Source: Aculops lycopersici (lineage: Eukaryota; Arthropoda; Arachnida; Trombidiformes; Eriophyidae). Taken from it: a DNA stretch of 64,000 nucleotides. Location: contig WNKI01000001.1 in assembly GCA_015350385.1 (NCBI GenBank), positions 2,996,621 through 3,060,620 of the forward strand. The letters are read 5' to 3'. The notes beneath the pieces were generated by a model that was given only the letters and a program-made list of their open reading frames with translations, ran no database searches and was not told the DNA's origin. Shown one piece after another: positions 20,843-30,500 of this stretch (within the stretch, counting starts at the first letter, position 1; every line of letters begins with the position of its first letter). The translations under genes were made by a program, and so were the position numbers.

Positions 20843-23800
20843 CAAGCACAGCCAATTCTACAACCCTAAGCCGGATGGCGCCGACCACAACAAGTAGCGT
20901 TAATGGTGCATTTGAGTCGCGATTGAAAGGATTGAAGAGTTTGGTGGCTGCTGTGAGGTCGCAGCAGAGTAATAGCACTAACAACTCAACGTCAACAACT
21001 CCAAACTCTCGTGTGAATTCTAGTCCCTCCTCAAAATCCACTGTTACCACGACCAGAGTGCTGGCCACCAAAATAAACGGCCGCCAACAAGCGACTAATG
21101 GTAAGTCCTGCTCGGCGCTTAGCGCTGGTCAAGTTTCGGGGCCACCGGCAGAAACTGCCAGCCAACTAGCTACTAAGGGAGGCACCACTAGCATCAAAAC
21201 GGCAGTAACAACTACCAACGGCAACCTAAATAGCGGCAATGGCGGCGGTGACACTGAAGTTAAACTTGCAAGTGGGCTAGTTGATTCGAAACATAAAGAT
21301 GTTAATGGGAAAACATCAGAAGGCGGCAACCGGGCGACTGCTGCGTCAGTTGAAAACCCCCAAACCAAGCAAGCAACAGTTGCGACGAACTCGCAGCTTG
21401 AGTGCGATCAACTACAACAAAGAAGAGGAAGAGAAAGTAAACAGGACGTCGTTGGAGTCCAAGTTGCTCTTCAGCTTGAGAGGCCAGCGCAAGCAACCAC
21501 CACCATAACCAACGATGATCACACAACAAATGGACAACTCTCACGAGTCTCTTGGCAGAGCAAAAAAGCTAATAGCAACAGTCGTAGCGAATCCAATTCA
21601 CCTCAATGTTTAACGAGAATACAAGCGGACAAAAGTGAAGACCAGATTGTTCTTAAGGACCACTCTAGCAGTGGGAGGATTGAAGCCATTCGGCTAGATG
21701 ATGAAGGTGAATTTGCTACTCGTGATAAAAAACAGCAGGCGGACGGCAAACAGTGCGGTGGCGGATCCAAAATGGTCATCGTCGGCGAGCCACTCCACGG
21801 TAGCATCAACAAGCAAAGTAGTAATGGCAAAGTTAGTAGCTATACTGATCATAGTGATAAAGAAGTTGGCAGTGGCAGCCACTTGTTGACGAGGGAATAC
21901 GCCGGACAGCAAGTTGACTTGGATTCTTCATCTCCATCTAGAGTGAACGGCAAGTGGACGACCACGCAAGCCGATGGCGCTAATTCCGCTGGAACTCCGC
22001 CGACAGTCGGTGGCGATGATGAAACACTGAACAATTATTACAATGCTCGTAATTTGTGCGTCCACTTAAATAGCAGCGACGGTAATGGCCACGATGAAGA
22101 TGGCGCAGTGGCCACATCGTTGGAGGCGGACGGAACAGAGGGACGAGCATCAGTGAACGAACTTAAACTTGGCAACAACAAAAACTCGCCAGCGATTCAG
22201 TTCAAATGCAATGGCAATAACCGGGCGCCACATGATAACAATAATTGTAATAACAATATTAGCGCTCATGCAATCAATAACAACCTCATCCATCGCAAAC
22301 CTATGGGCCATCAAGTGTTATCTCTCATGATGTTGAATGTCGGCTTGGTGCCTACGCCGCCAAACGCCAACAATCAACATGAACACAGTGGCGACCACCA
22401 CCTCGGCAAACATCGGCATCTAGACTCGTCAGCTTCATCAACAACTTCGAACTCGAAATTGAAACGGAGTTACGTTCGAATTCAGGATTCTGATAGTCGG
22501 CGGCTAGAAAGAGGCGATTGCGATTACGAGGGTTGTTCTGCCAGTAGGGACAACGATGTTGACGGGGATGTTAATTCATGCTTTATTGATAATCAGCCTT
22601 CACGCTATGATCACGACAAGAGGGGTTTAATGATCGACACTGCTGGACCTTCATCGAACAGAAGTGAAAAGAGTTTCTTTGAACACAACTACCGAAAACA
22701 GCAGCAACAAAGTAATGATTGCCGCTCATTACGGAATTGCGCAACTCCCGAGATCGGCTTGCAGGTGCATTTTGGAAATAATACTTATCTTAACAATTAT
22801 AATTCTTCCGGATCAATCTCACTGCCAAGTTCGCCGAGAAGAATGAGGAGGGCGACTCGTAGCGGCACGAGTGGACGGCAACAAACGCCACCGGCTGTTA
22901 GGCGCGCTGTGGGAAAATCCACCATCTCGTCAAGCGGTTGTGATCTTGGTGATAGAAGTAACACTAACTCGTCAATGTCTATCTTAAACTTCAACCAATC
23001 GTACAATCACAAAGATATTAACAACAAAACTGACCACAAGGACCCAAATAACCACAATCAATCAGACAGAAATGGTTCCCATTTTAAGAGTGATTATTCT
23101 ATGGGAAACAAAAAGCGAGAGGAACTCGAGAGGGCAATTGAGGCATTATCAATATCCTGCGATCGTAGCGTTGTTGCTGGGAATCAATTTGCCACTAATC
23201 ACGATCAGTTACTTACAGTTAGTTATAATCAACCAACGGACTCTCGCTCGCAAGCCTCTTCCTCTTGCTTGTCTCTCAATCATTGCTCGCCCTTATTCTC
23301 TCTGTCGAACGAGTTGAATGGCTTTAAGTTCAGTCAGCTTGGTGGCGGTTGTGATGTAACTAAAAGCAGTATTGGTGGCAAAGGCGGTGGCTGCGCTAGT
23401 CAGGTGCAACACCAATTTTCTCAGTCAGCACTGAGCGGGTTAAGTAATGGATGCAACAAAAACAATCGGGAAGCTTTTGCTGCCGCACCTGTATCCGAGC
23501 AGATCGACACAACGAGAGCAAGCCTAGAATTGGAACTACTGAAAAAAACCAACTCGCCGCCAGACCAAATTGCTCAAGTTACTCGACAGCATCAGTTACT
23601 GACGAACGACCTTAATGTTGGCATCGAGCTTCGGCTTCACGGGAAGATTGATCATGTAGATGCGTGTAACGCCACAGACTCGCCGCTGGTCGGTGATGGC
23701 CACCTGGAGCAACCATCCGTTCGTCTGTATAGTGGCGAAACAAAGAAGATGATGATGCCTGCGCTGAACATTGATAATAATGAAGACCAGCAGCAACAGT

Positions 23801-23924
23801 ATCAATGCTCTGCCGCTGAAAAAACGGCATCCGCGACTCGATTGATTTCTATTCCTCGAGATTCGCCAATTGGAATATGCAATGGAAACGAAAGTGGTCT
23901 AGCTCACCATTCGACTCCCTCAAG
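20843..23924 (+). CDS. Navigator-like gene, coding exon 2 (large disordered region)
   Basis: This 3.1 kb exon is open throughout and encodes about 1027 residues that are Ser-, Asn-, Gly-, Gln- and Asp-rich with no folded domain I recognise. There are Asn runs (around 22.2 kb) and SPRRMRRATRSG-like basic Ser/Pro patches (about 22.83-22.87 kb) of the kind that bind microtubules or are phosphorylated. It ends CTCAAG|GTAAGT, a near-perfect donor, after two bases of a codon. A central disordered, Ser-rich region is typical of neuron navigators, but by itself this exon would not identify the family; membership rests on the in-frame join to exon 3. Alternative: a separate gene of unknown family. Confidence 0.55.
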
Positions 23925-25523
23925 GTAAGTACCCTACTCCAATATTAGTGCATGCAAAGATGCCAACTTGACTTATGGATGATTGTAGGTTATATCACTC
24001 TGTTTGCTGGTCCCCGAATTGGTGGGGCAAGAGATTTTAGGATAAGTATGATCGAATGAGAGCAATGAGAAAAGTTATACAACTAATCGTAAATAGAAGG
24101 ATACAGTCCTATTTCATGCTGGCATCGAGATGACTCATCGCGCGCGTTGGTGGTTGTCTTGGGCACGTTCCATTGCATCGCTAGCTGCTCCGTTAGGCCA
24201 CAACTCAAGACAACTCGACTCGTTCAAGAGGCACATAATCTCGAGCTATGTGACTGCAAATGCACACAGCTAGATAGACGACGTTTGCGCCGAGAATAAC
24301 TACTCTCGGATGACGTCATCTTTGGCCGGCAACCTCTTGATAAGAACGCCATCTTCCGGCAGGCTAGAATGTGGTGATTGTGACTAGTTACTTCCCGCTA
24401 GTTTGAGATTGGCTCGTCGCCGAGTATTGCCATTCAATGCTCGTGAACCAGAATTAATAGATTATGCCTTCTATCTGAATGTAGATCCTGTACCAACTCC
24501 GACCACTGTCACCTCTGCTCTCTGTCTTCTTATCGGGTTCTAGCGTTAGACCTGCTGATGAGTCATAGGCCTATGGTGGCCGTGTGGGCGAGTTGAGGCA
24601 GGAAGTGTGCAGAGCCTAGCAGATGAGTTTGTGGCGGTATCTGTCCGCCAACCTAGGAGTTGTCTGGCTCATATTAAACACCCTTCCATTGTGAGCCATT
24701 GTGATTCATTGCGAGTAGGCTCATTCGCGATTGCACATGGAGAGCAAAATCGAATGTGATCAAACGGGAAATGAACGTCTATCAGCTGGTCGATCTATTT
24801 GCCGCTGGACTCAGCGCAATGAGCACTGTGTGTAACATTTGCGAGCATGAAAACTAGGCTGTGCCCTCGCTTTAGTTGTCCGCTTCCGCATAGGACCCTG
24901 TTCGCTACCTACTGGATTCGACCACTTGCAAGAGCTATGTCCTTCCGAGTGTAGCACAACAAAACAGCGTAGTCGTACAGCCCTCGGCTAGTTCGCGGGT
25001 GTAGAGAGTAATTTGTTATGGCACAACTGGGGACACTAGCGACAGAGGTAGTTTCGTAATACGAGCAAAGGGAAGTTTGAGTTTCATTTCAGTGTTATTT
25101 GCTTTTGGCGAAGGCTCGCATGGTGCCATAGTGGCGCTTGTATACACACTATTGTTGTTTGTATCATCAGCATCCATTTCACTGTATTCTCAAAGCGTGG
25201 ACTTCGGCTACTTCTCGTCTTCGTTATGTGGTCCACAGTTTCTTAGCAAACTGAGCACACGATGGTGGTTATATTACAGATAAAAACAAAGCTCGATATC
25301 CTTTCGTGAATAATATTACTTGAGACATCGAGACTTCACAAGTATATTTTTAGTTACATTTGAGGAGGCTCATTTTCAGAGTTACAATTCATCATATAAC
25401 CGGAACTTAGAATACATATATATACTTGATCGAAATGCAAAGCTTCATTCTAACCACCAATCTTTCATCACTAACCAAAATTTAATATTTATATTTATAA
25501 TCATGATGGTATAATTCATGCAG
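23925..25523 (+). other. Predicted intron 2 of navigator-like gene (1.6 kb)
   Basis: The donor GTAAGT at 23925 is strong. The proposed acceptor is the CAG ending at 25523, 19 bases before the next long open frame's first Met; it restores the reading frame exactly (phase 2 to the completing base of an Arg codon). The acceptor's pyrimidine tract is weak, so an alternative acceptor or an internal promoter remains possible. No gene is seen inside the intron. Confidence 0.5.
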
Positions 25524-27036
25524 AAACTTTCAAGCAAGCAATATGGATCAACAATCAAGTCAAAGAAGCAGTCACCCACAACAAAGATCGAATTCGATCT
25601 GTGGCCAAGATTTTCAGTCCAGTGGAAGCTATCAAAGATTGAAACACTCGATTTGCAATTCGCCCAGTGTTTTCGATGACCATTTGAGCCGAATGACTCA
25701 GCATAGGTTGCAAAATTTACATTCTCCATTTCAGCAACTACAAGCTCACCACTTAAACCAGTCACAACAACAAGTTCTCCCGAGAAGAACACCATCACCC
25801 ATTAATATGGCAAATTACTCATCCCTCTGCGACAACTCAACAAAGTATGCAAGCCCAGACAATAGGCAACTGCGAACAAATTACCTGCACACAAGTCTTG
25901 AATGCTTAAACCTTTCAGACCACCAGTATTCACCTATGAATCGGGTGCAGCGAGCGCAACAACAGAGTCAGAAACAGCCTAATCTCATCCCAACCAATCA
26001 ACACTATGCTACAAGCTATGTCTTGGCACCACCACCTGTGAACACTATCATTAACCAGAATGGGGAACAGGATCTCGCTGCAGCAGCCATGGGCATACCA
26101 TCTCACTATCAATCTAGTCACCAACAACAGCATCAACAAGCTCAGTGCCAGCAACAACCATCACCCAGTGACTATGCTAGCCAGACCCAGACTTTGATAA
26201 GTCGGGCTTTAGCCCAAGTTACACATTCTCCTTATAGAAGGATGACGTCTAGTAATATTGTTTGCAATCAAAATCAAACAAGTCAGACATCTAGCTCTCA
26301 TCCAATACGCACGGGCCATTCGTCACTATCGCTAGCTTCCTCATCCTACGTATTAGAAGACAAGTTGCATAGTGAGATTAAGAAACTTCAAAAAGAGTTA
26401 CAGTCAGAGAAGGAGAAGAACGAGGCGTTAAACAGTCAATTGAATATCAATTCAAGTCTAATGTCTGCTTTTGAGCAATCTCTAACAACATTGAATTCTA
26501 GATTGAGGCAGTTGAGTGCCATAAATGAGAAGAAAGACAACGAGATCACTGAGTTGAGAGAACACATTCAATCAATACACCTGTTATCTGATAGAGAAGG
26601 GACAATGTCAAAGAGCCCGGTAGACGATACGACAACAAACGACACATCTAGTGAGGCTCAACAAACAACCCAGTCGACTAATGACAACAGTGAGAAAGAA
26701 AGCGATAGTGAAAGATACCTTCTCAAGACTATCGAAGATTTGAAGAAGCAATTGATTGAGAAGGATAGGTTGCTAACTGATACCCGGCTTGAGGCTCTTA
26801 GTGCTGCCCATCAGCTAGAGCAACTGGAATCAAAACTGAATGGCGAGCATAGTCTTCTGGTCAATGAAGACGATTTAGATGAGGGTGTGAACCTCATTAA
26901 TCACAGCCCAAGCGAGAGTGACGCAACTACCGATTCGGCACATTTCAGCGAAATGAACAATCAATTATTGAGATCTAATCTGACGCAAAAAGACGATTTG
27001 CTACTGTCACAAGTAGCAGACTCAAAGGACACCTGA
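25524..27036 (+). CDS. Navigator-like gene, terminal exon with NAV-type coiled coil; no AAA domain
   Basis: The exon encodes about 503 residues. The first 260 are Gln/Ser/His-rich. From 26353 a coiled coil begins (LHSEIKKLQKELQSEKEK), followed by AFEQSLTTLNSRLRQL and KKDNEITELREHI, then EKDRLLTDTRLEALSAAHQL. These match the signature coiled coils of neuron navigators (NAV1-3, fly sickie, worm UNC-53), where AAFEQSL, EKD and LTDxRLEALxSAHQLDQL blocks occur in the same order. Navigators act at microtubule plus ends and in actin-driven cell migration. In the family the coiled coils are followed by an AAA ATPase domain. Here the protein ends about 90 residues later, with a stop at 27034 and a poly(A) signal at 27122. 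Joining the three exons gives about 1676 residues. NAV affinity of this exon is well supported; the full gene model is less so. Confidence 0.75.
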
Positions 27037-27121
27037 GTCGCTGGCAAGATCGTGACGTAGAATTGAGAACGTAGCTTCCGGTTCGGTGTGTAAGAATAGA
27101 ATTTTGTTTTGTGATTTCTAG

Positions 27122-27127
27122 AATAAA
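27122..27127 (+). terminator. Polyadenylation signal AATAAA for navigator-like gene
   Basis: Canonical AATAAA 86 bp after the stop codon. It supports a true gene end here rather than splicing onward to an AAA domain. Confidence 0.55.
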
Positions 27128-27447
27128 CTTTTAGCTACTTTAAGGTGGAGACTTTTATTTGAATCTTCGTATCCATTCATCTACTGAGGGTTCAAGTTAG
27201 TATTAATATTGTTATAATGGAATCTACCGTCCTTCTTACAATCATTTTTCACACAACAAGTTAGGGCGTGCCGCAGATAACAATTGAATTTATTGCAGTC
27301 GAGATTATATCTGTCGACTTCCTCGACTCTTTAGCTACCTTTCCATCTTAAGTGACCTATTTATCAACCACTTGTTGGTAGTTGTGAAAGAATCGTGACT
27401 GAAGTATCAAACTCTGGGTAGATAGCGAGTCTCGGTCAAGCTATGAG

Positions 27448-29208
27448 ATGATATCTAAATCTAACTGCCTCAAAATGCCGATTAACATTTTGTTCAAATC
27501 AAGTGAATCATCGAAATTCAAGATGTTAATTCTATTAGTATCATTAATTGTTGTACCGTTCAAGCTGATAGAGGCACAAGTGATATCACATGAGCTTAGA
27601 AGATTATCAGTTTCAACCAATCAATTTGGTATTGATGTCCTCAAAGCTCTCGATAGAATCGAACCACCCGATAAAGTGTTAGTATTTTGTCCGATTTGCC
27701 TATCTTCGTCACTTGTGATGATTATGATGGGATCGTCCAAGTATCCAGTGGTATCTTCACTAAGACAGGCACTTTATGTTTGGTCGATGAGCCCGCAAGA
27801 GATCAATAAAGGATTTAAGGATATATTTGAGCATATTGGACTAAATCAGCAACATCCGTCAAATTTTACAATCAACCTGAAGTCTCGTGAGGATGTAAAT
27901 AATTTTTTGGAAGGAGAAGATATTCAAGAATCAACTCGTCGCAGAGATTGGGTCAAGATCAGTCAACCAATCACGAATGAGCTGGCGAGAGATTATAGAA
28001 GTAGTCATGCAATCTCCGAGGATCGACAAGATCTGTCATTGCCAAAGCTTATGCGAGCGAAAGAATATCTTGAAATAGTCGCTACAAATCACAATCGTCC
28101 CTGGTGGGTTCATGCGAAGAATAAGCCGAAGTATTCATCAAGAGAGCTCAAGGATATCAACTATGGTGCTCCTAACCATACATTCAGTAAGTTATCAACT
28201 GGCGATAGCTCGGAAACAAAGGTGACTGCAAGTCCTAGATTGTATACAAAGGATAGTCATGAGCTAAGCCAAATGAGCTCGACAAGCAACATATACATCC
28301 AAAGGGGTCTAATTATGAACTACAACTATAACCTTTTGTTACGCCAGCATTATAAGACTGTAATTCATCCAGTGGATTTCACTCGACACGCAGAGGAAAC
28401 TCGCCAGCATATCAACTCCATCGTAGCCTCGAGTACTGAGGGCAAAGTTAAAGATCTTGTCAGACGGGGAACATTTGAAGCCCTAAAAAACACTAGAGTC
28501 ATGATGATCAGTACCTTCCACTTCAGGGGTACTCTAGATATACAGATGAAGGATAAAGCTAGACCACCGGAAATCAATGAGCCACAGCAGGTGCACATCC
28601 CTCACAATGAAAAGGTGGGCAAAAAATCACAATTCATTGAGACAGAGGAAGCACTCGTAAAACATGGGACCTTCCCAAAGTTTGAGTGCAGTGTGCTAGA
28701 GATTCCATTCAGTAATCGTTTAGTTTCATTGGTTATTATATTACCAACTCATCAAAATTCGACAGAATATGTGTTAACCAAACTGAATGCACGAGTCTTG
28801 GCAGATATGATGGCCGCCCTTGATGTCAAGAAGGTGACCATAGAGATACCGATCATTAAGTTCGATCGAGGACCGGTGAATGTTGAGGGCCTCCTCAAAG
28901 AGTTGGGACTAAACGATATTTTCTTCGGCGATAAGATACACTCTACGGAAACGGGTCTCAATCGTTGGATGGTATCATCAAATATCGTGCACGAGACGTC
29001 GATAGATATTGGAACAATCAATCCAAAGTGGAATCAGCCAGAGGATAGGCTGAAGGTTGGGGCACATTCAGAAGCGGCGAGAATATCACGAGCGAAAGAA
29101 AGGCGCCTGGGTAACGAGAGCCACGTAAGGCTTGATAAGTCGTTCTTCTATTTTGTATTGGATTCAATTAACGGCTCAATACTAACAATGGGTAGAATAC
29201 GACAATAA
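27448..29208 (+). CDS. Divergent, probably non-inhibitory secreted serpin
   Basis: The frame is 586 residues. A hydrophobic segment after Met-26 (MLILLVSLIVVPFKLIEAQ) looks like a signal peptide, so translation may start at 27523. Serpin features include an N-terminal helical segment with NQFGIDVLKAL and VFCPICLSSSLVMIMMGS (the NIVFSPLSISxALAM equivalent), helix/strand blocks at about 280-365 (HYKTVIHPVDF, INSIVASSTEGKVKDL, TFHFRG), the SLVIILP strand, IEIPIIKFD, LKELGLNDIF and a C-terminal FFYFVLDSINGSILTMGRI. Two oddities: an insertion of about 125 residues (about 155-278) before the VDF block, and no conserved hinge (the E-E-G-T-E-A-A-A type) before the scissile region, so protease inhibition is unlikely. 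It converges with the ACP gene 50 bp away. Confidence 0.85.
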   Translation: MISKSNCLKMPINILFKSSESSKFKMLILLVSLIVVPFKLIEAQVISHELRRLSVSTNQFGIDVLKALDRIEPPDKVLVFCPICLSSSLVMIMMGSSKYPVVSSLRQALYVWSMSPQEINKGFKDIFEHIGLNQQHPSNFTINLKSREDVNNFLEGEDIQESTRRRDWVKISQPITNELARDYRSSHAISEDRQDLSLPKLMRAKEYLEIVATNHNRPWWVHAKNKPKYSSRELKDINYGAPNHTFSKLSTGDSSETKVTASPRLYTKDSHELSQMSSTSNIYIQRGLIMNYNYNLLLRQHYKTVIHPVDFTRHAEETRQHINSIVASSTEGKVKDLVRRGTFEALKNTRVMMISTFHFRGTLDIQMKDKARPPEINEPQQVHIPHNEKVGKKSQFIETEEALVKHGTFPKFECSVLEIPFSNRLVSLVIILPTHQNSTEYVLTKLNARVLADMMAALDVKKVTIEIPIIKFDRGPVNVEGLLKELGLNDIFFGDKIHSTETGLNRWMVSSNIVHETSIDIGTINPKWNQPEDRLKVGAHSEAARISRAKERRLGNESHVRLDKSFFYFVLDSINGSILTMGRIRQ

Positions 29209-29209
29209 A
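29204..29209 (+). terminator. Polyadenylation signal overlapping the serpin stop codon
   Basis: The last codons read CAA TAA followed by A, so the AATAAA hexamer contains the stop codon itself. Any 3' UTR would be very short, consistent with the 50-bp gap to the convergent ACP gene. Confidence 0.5.
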
Positions 29210-29258
29210 TGTAATCTCAACTATATAATATTGACATAGTTTTAAACCAAAAGGTGGT

Positions 29259-30182
29259 TTAGTAATGACGTGTAGTAGGCTTGGAAGTCTGTGACTTTGT
29301 TAGCTTCTCAAAGATGTAGCGAGCGATCTCTGTAGGCCTCATGAGTTTTTCAGCATCCTTGTCAGGGATTTCCTCTCCGAATTCATCCTCTAGTTCCATG
29401 ATAATTTCCACGTGATCAAGCGAGTCTAGCCCCAAGTCATCGACAAAGTGCGATGCCAAATCGAGTTTGCTTGCATCTATCTTGTCATACTTCGAGCACA
29501 CTTTCATAACCCTAGCGCATATATCATCATAATCTGGTGGCGACAGAACATTAGTTTCAAAAGATGTCTGCAATGGCATTTTTTTCGCTTTGTCCAAGAT
29601 TTTTTTATCTTCTGGATCCTCTGGGTCGTACAAGTAACGTTTGCTTATTGTTGTGAGGGAAGAAAACTCTCTCTTCTGGGTGGTGTTCATACCATTTGTA
29701 TGATTGTGACTTTCACCATGACCATGTCCATGGCTGGCTTCCGCAGCATGATGGTCAACGTCATGTCCATGCCCGTGATGAGAGGCAGCTTGAAGTTTTT
29801 GAAGCTCCTCATAGGCTTCCTCTTTGTCAGTGAGATACTTTATAATATCAATGGGACGTTGGAAGCGTTCTGCGTCCTTGTCTGGTATCTCAAATAGGAA
29901 TTCGTCCTCAATGTGCATGACAATCTCAACCTGATCCAATGAATCCAATCCAAGGTCATCTATAAAATGAGAGTCCAACTTCAATTTGCTGTTATCAATC
30001 TTGTCGAATAGGTTCAAGATTAGCATGATCCTCTCCCGAATTGAATCATACGTGAAAGGTTGGTTATGGGCGTAGCGCTGTATAATGGCAAATTGACTAT
30101 TGATTTTAGCTTTTGGCCTCATGACCAAATGACTCAGCGATCGTGAGGCCATTTGACATCCTGCTTTGATAAGGAAATTCAT
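29259..30182 (-). CDS. NDUFAB1: Mitochondrial acyl carrier protein with two tandem ACP domains
   Basis: Mitochondrial ACP carries growing acyl chains on phosphopantetheine and is also a subunit of complex I and of LYR-protein/Fe-S assembly complexes. This 307-residue product has a basic N-terminal presequence (about 1-40), a first ACP domain (about 43-122), a linker (about 123-215) and a second ACP domain (about 217-295). Each domain has a full GLDSLD motif with the attachment serine (Ser81 and Ser254), preceded by HFxDDL and followed by IPDKDAE. The first copy ends DIIKYLTDKEEAYEEL, like the normal ACP C-terminus. The linker has a His/Gly run at about 134-164 and an acidic DPEDPEDKK stretch. 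Normal mtACP precursors are about 150-180 residues with one domain. Fly mtACP uses two alternative exons; here both copies sit in one uninterrupted frame. Confidence 0.93.
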   Translation of the reverse strand: MNFLIKAGCQMASRSLSHLVMRPKAKINSQFAIIQRYAHNQPFTYDSIRERIMLILNLFDKIDNSKLKLDSHFIDDLGLDSLDQVEIVMHIEDEFLFEIPDKDAERFQRPIDIIKYLTDKEEAYEELQKLQAASHHGHGHDVDHHAAEASHGHGHGESHNHTNGMNTTQKREFSSLTTISKRYLYDPEDPEDKKILDKAKKMPLQTSFETNVLSPPDYDDICARVMKVCSKYDKIDASKLDLASHFVDDLGLDSLDHVEIIMELEDEFGEEIPDKDAEKLMRPTEIARYIFEKLTKSQTSKPTTRHY

Positions 30183-30500
30183 TCTTGAGTAATGCAGCGT
30201 TGCTTAATATACGGAAATTAAATAATTAATTATATATCGATATATTCATGTATAGGTGACGAGCTCTTTAACTCAAGATCTCGAAAGTAAAATAACATTT
30301 TAGCCCTCATGTGTTTATGCAGTTTATATTTTTGTGTCTGCTGCGTAAGAGTGCGTGTTCGACTTTTCCTGCAGGACGACGCACAAAATGAGGAACTGTC
30401 TTGTTGTTGCGCATGTTCTCTAGCGAACTTTTGTTCACAATTCGATGTTGCCAGCGCGAGTAGAAACTCTCCTGGCACGTACTAGCCACTTTAACCCCAT
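30183..30500. promoter_or_regulatory. Divergent promoter region of ACP and the 921-residue protein gene
   Basis: Only 318 bp lie between head-to-head start codons. The part beside ACP is AT-rich with overlapping ATATAT/TATATCGATATA sequence near 30230-30245. I see no other element. Confidence 0.5.
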
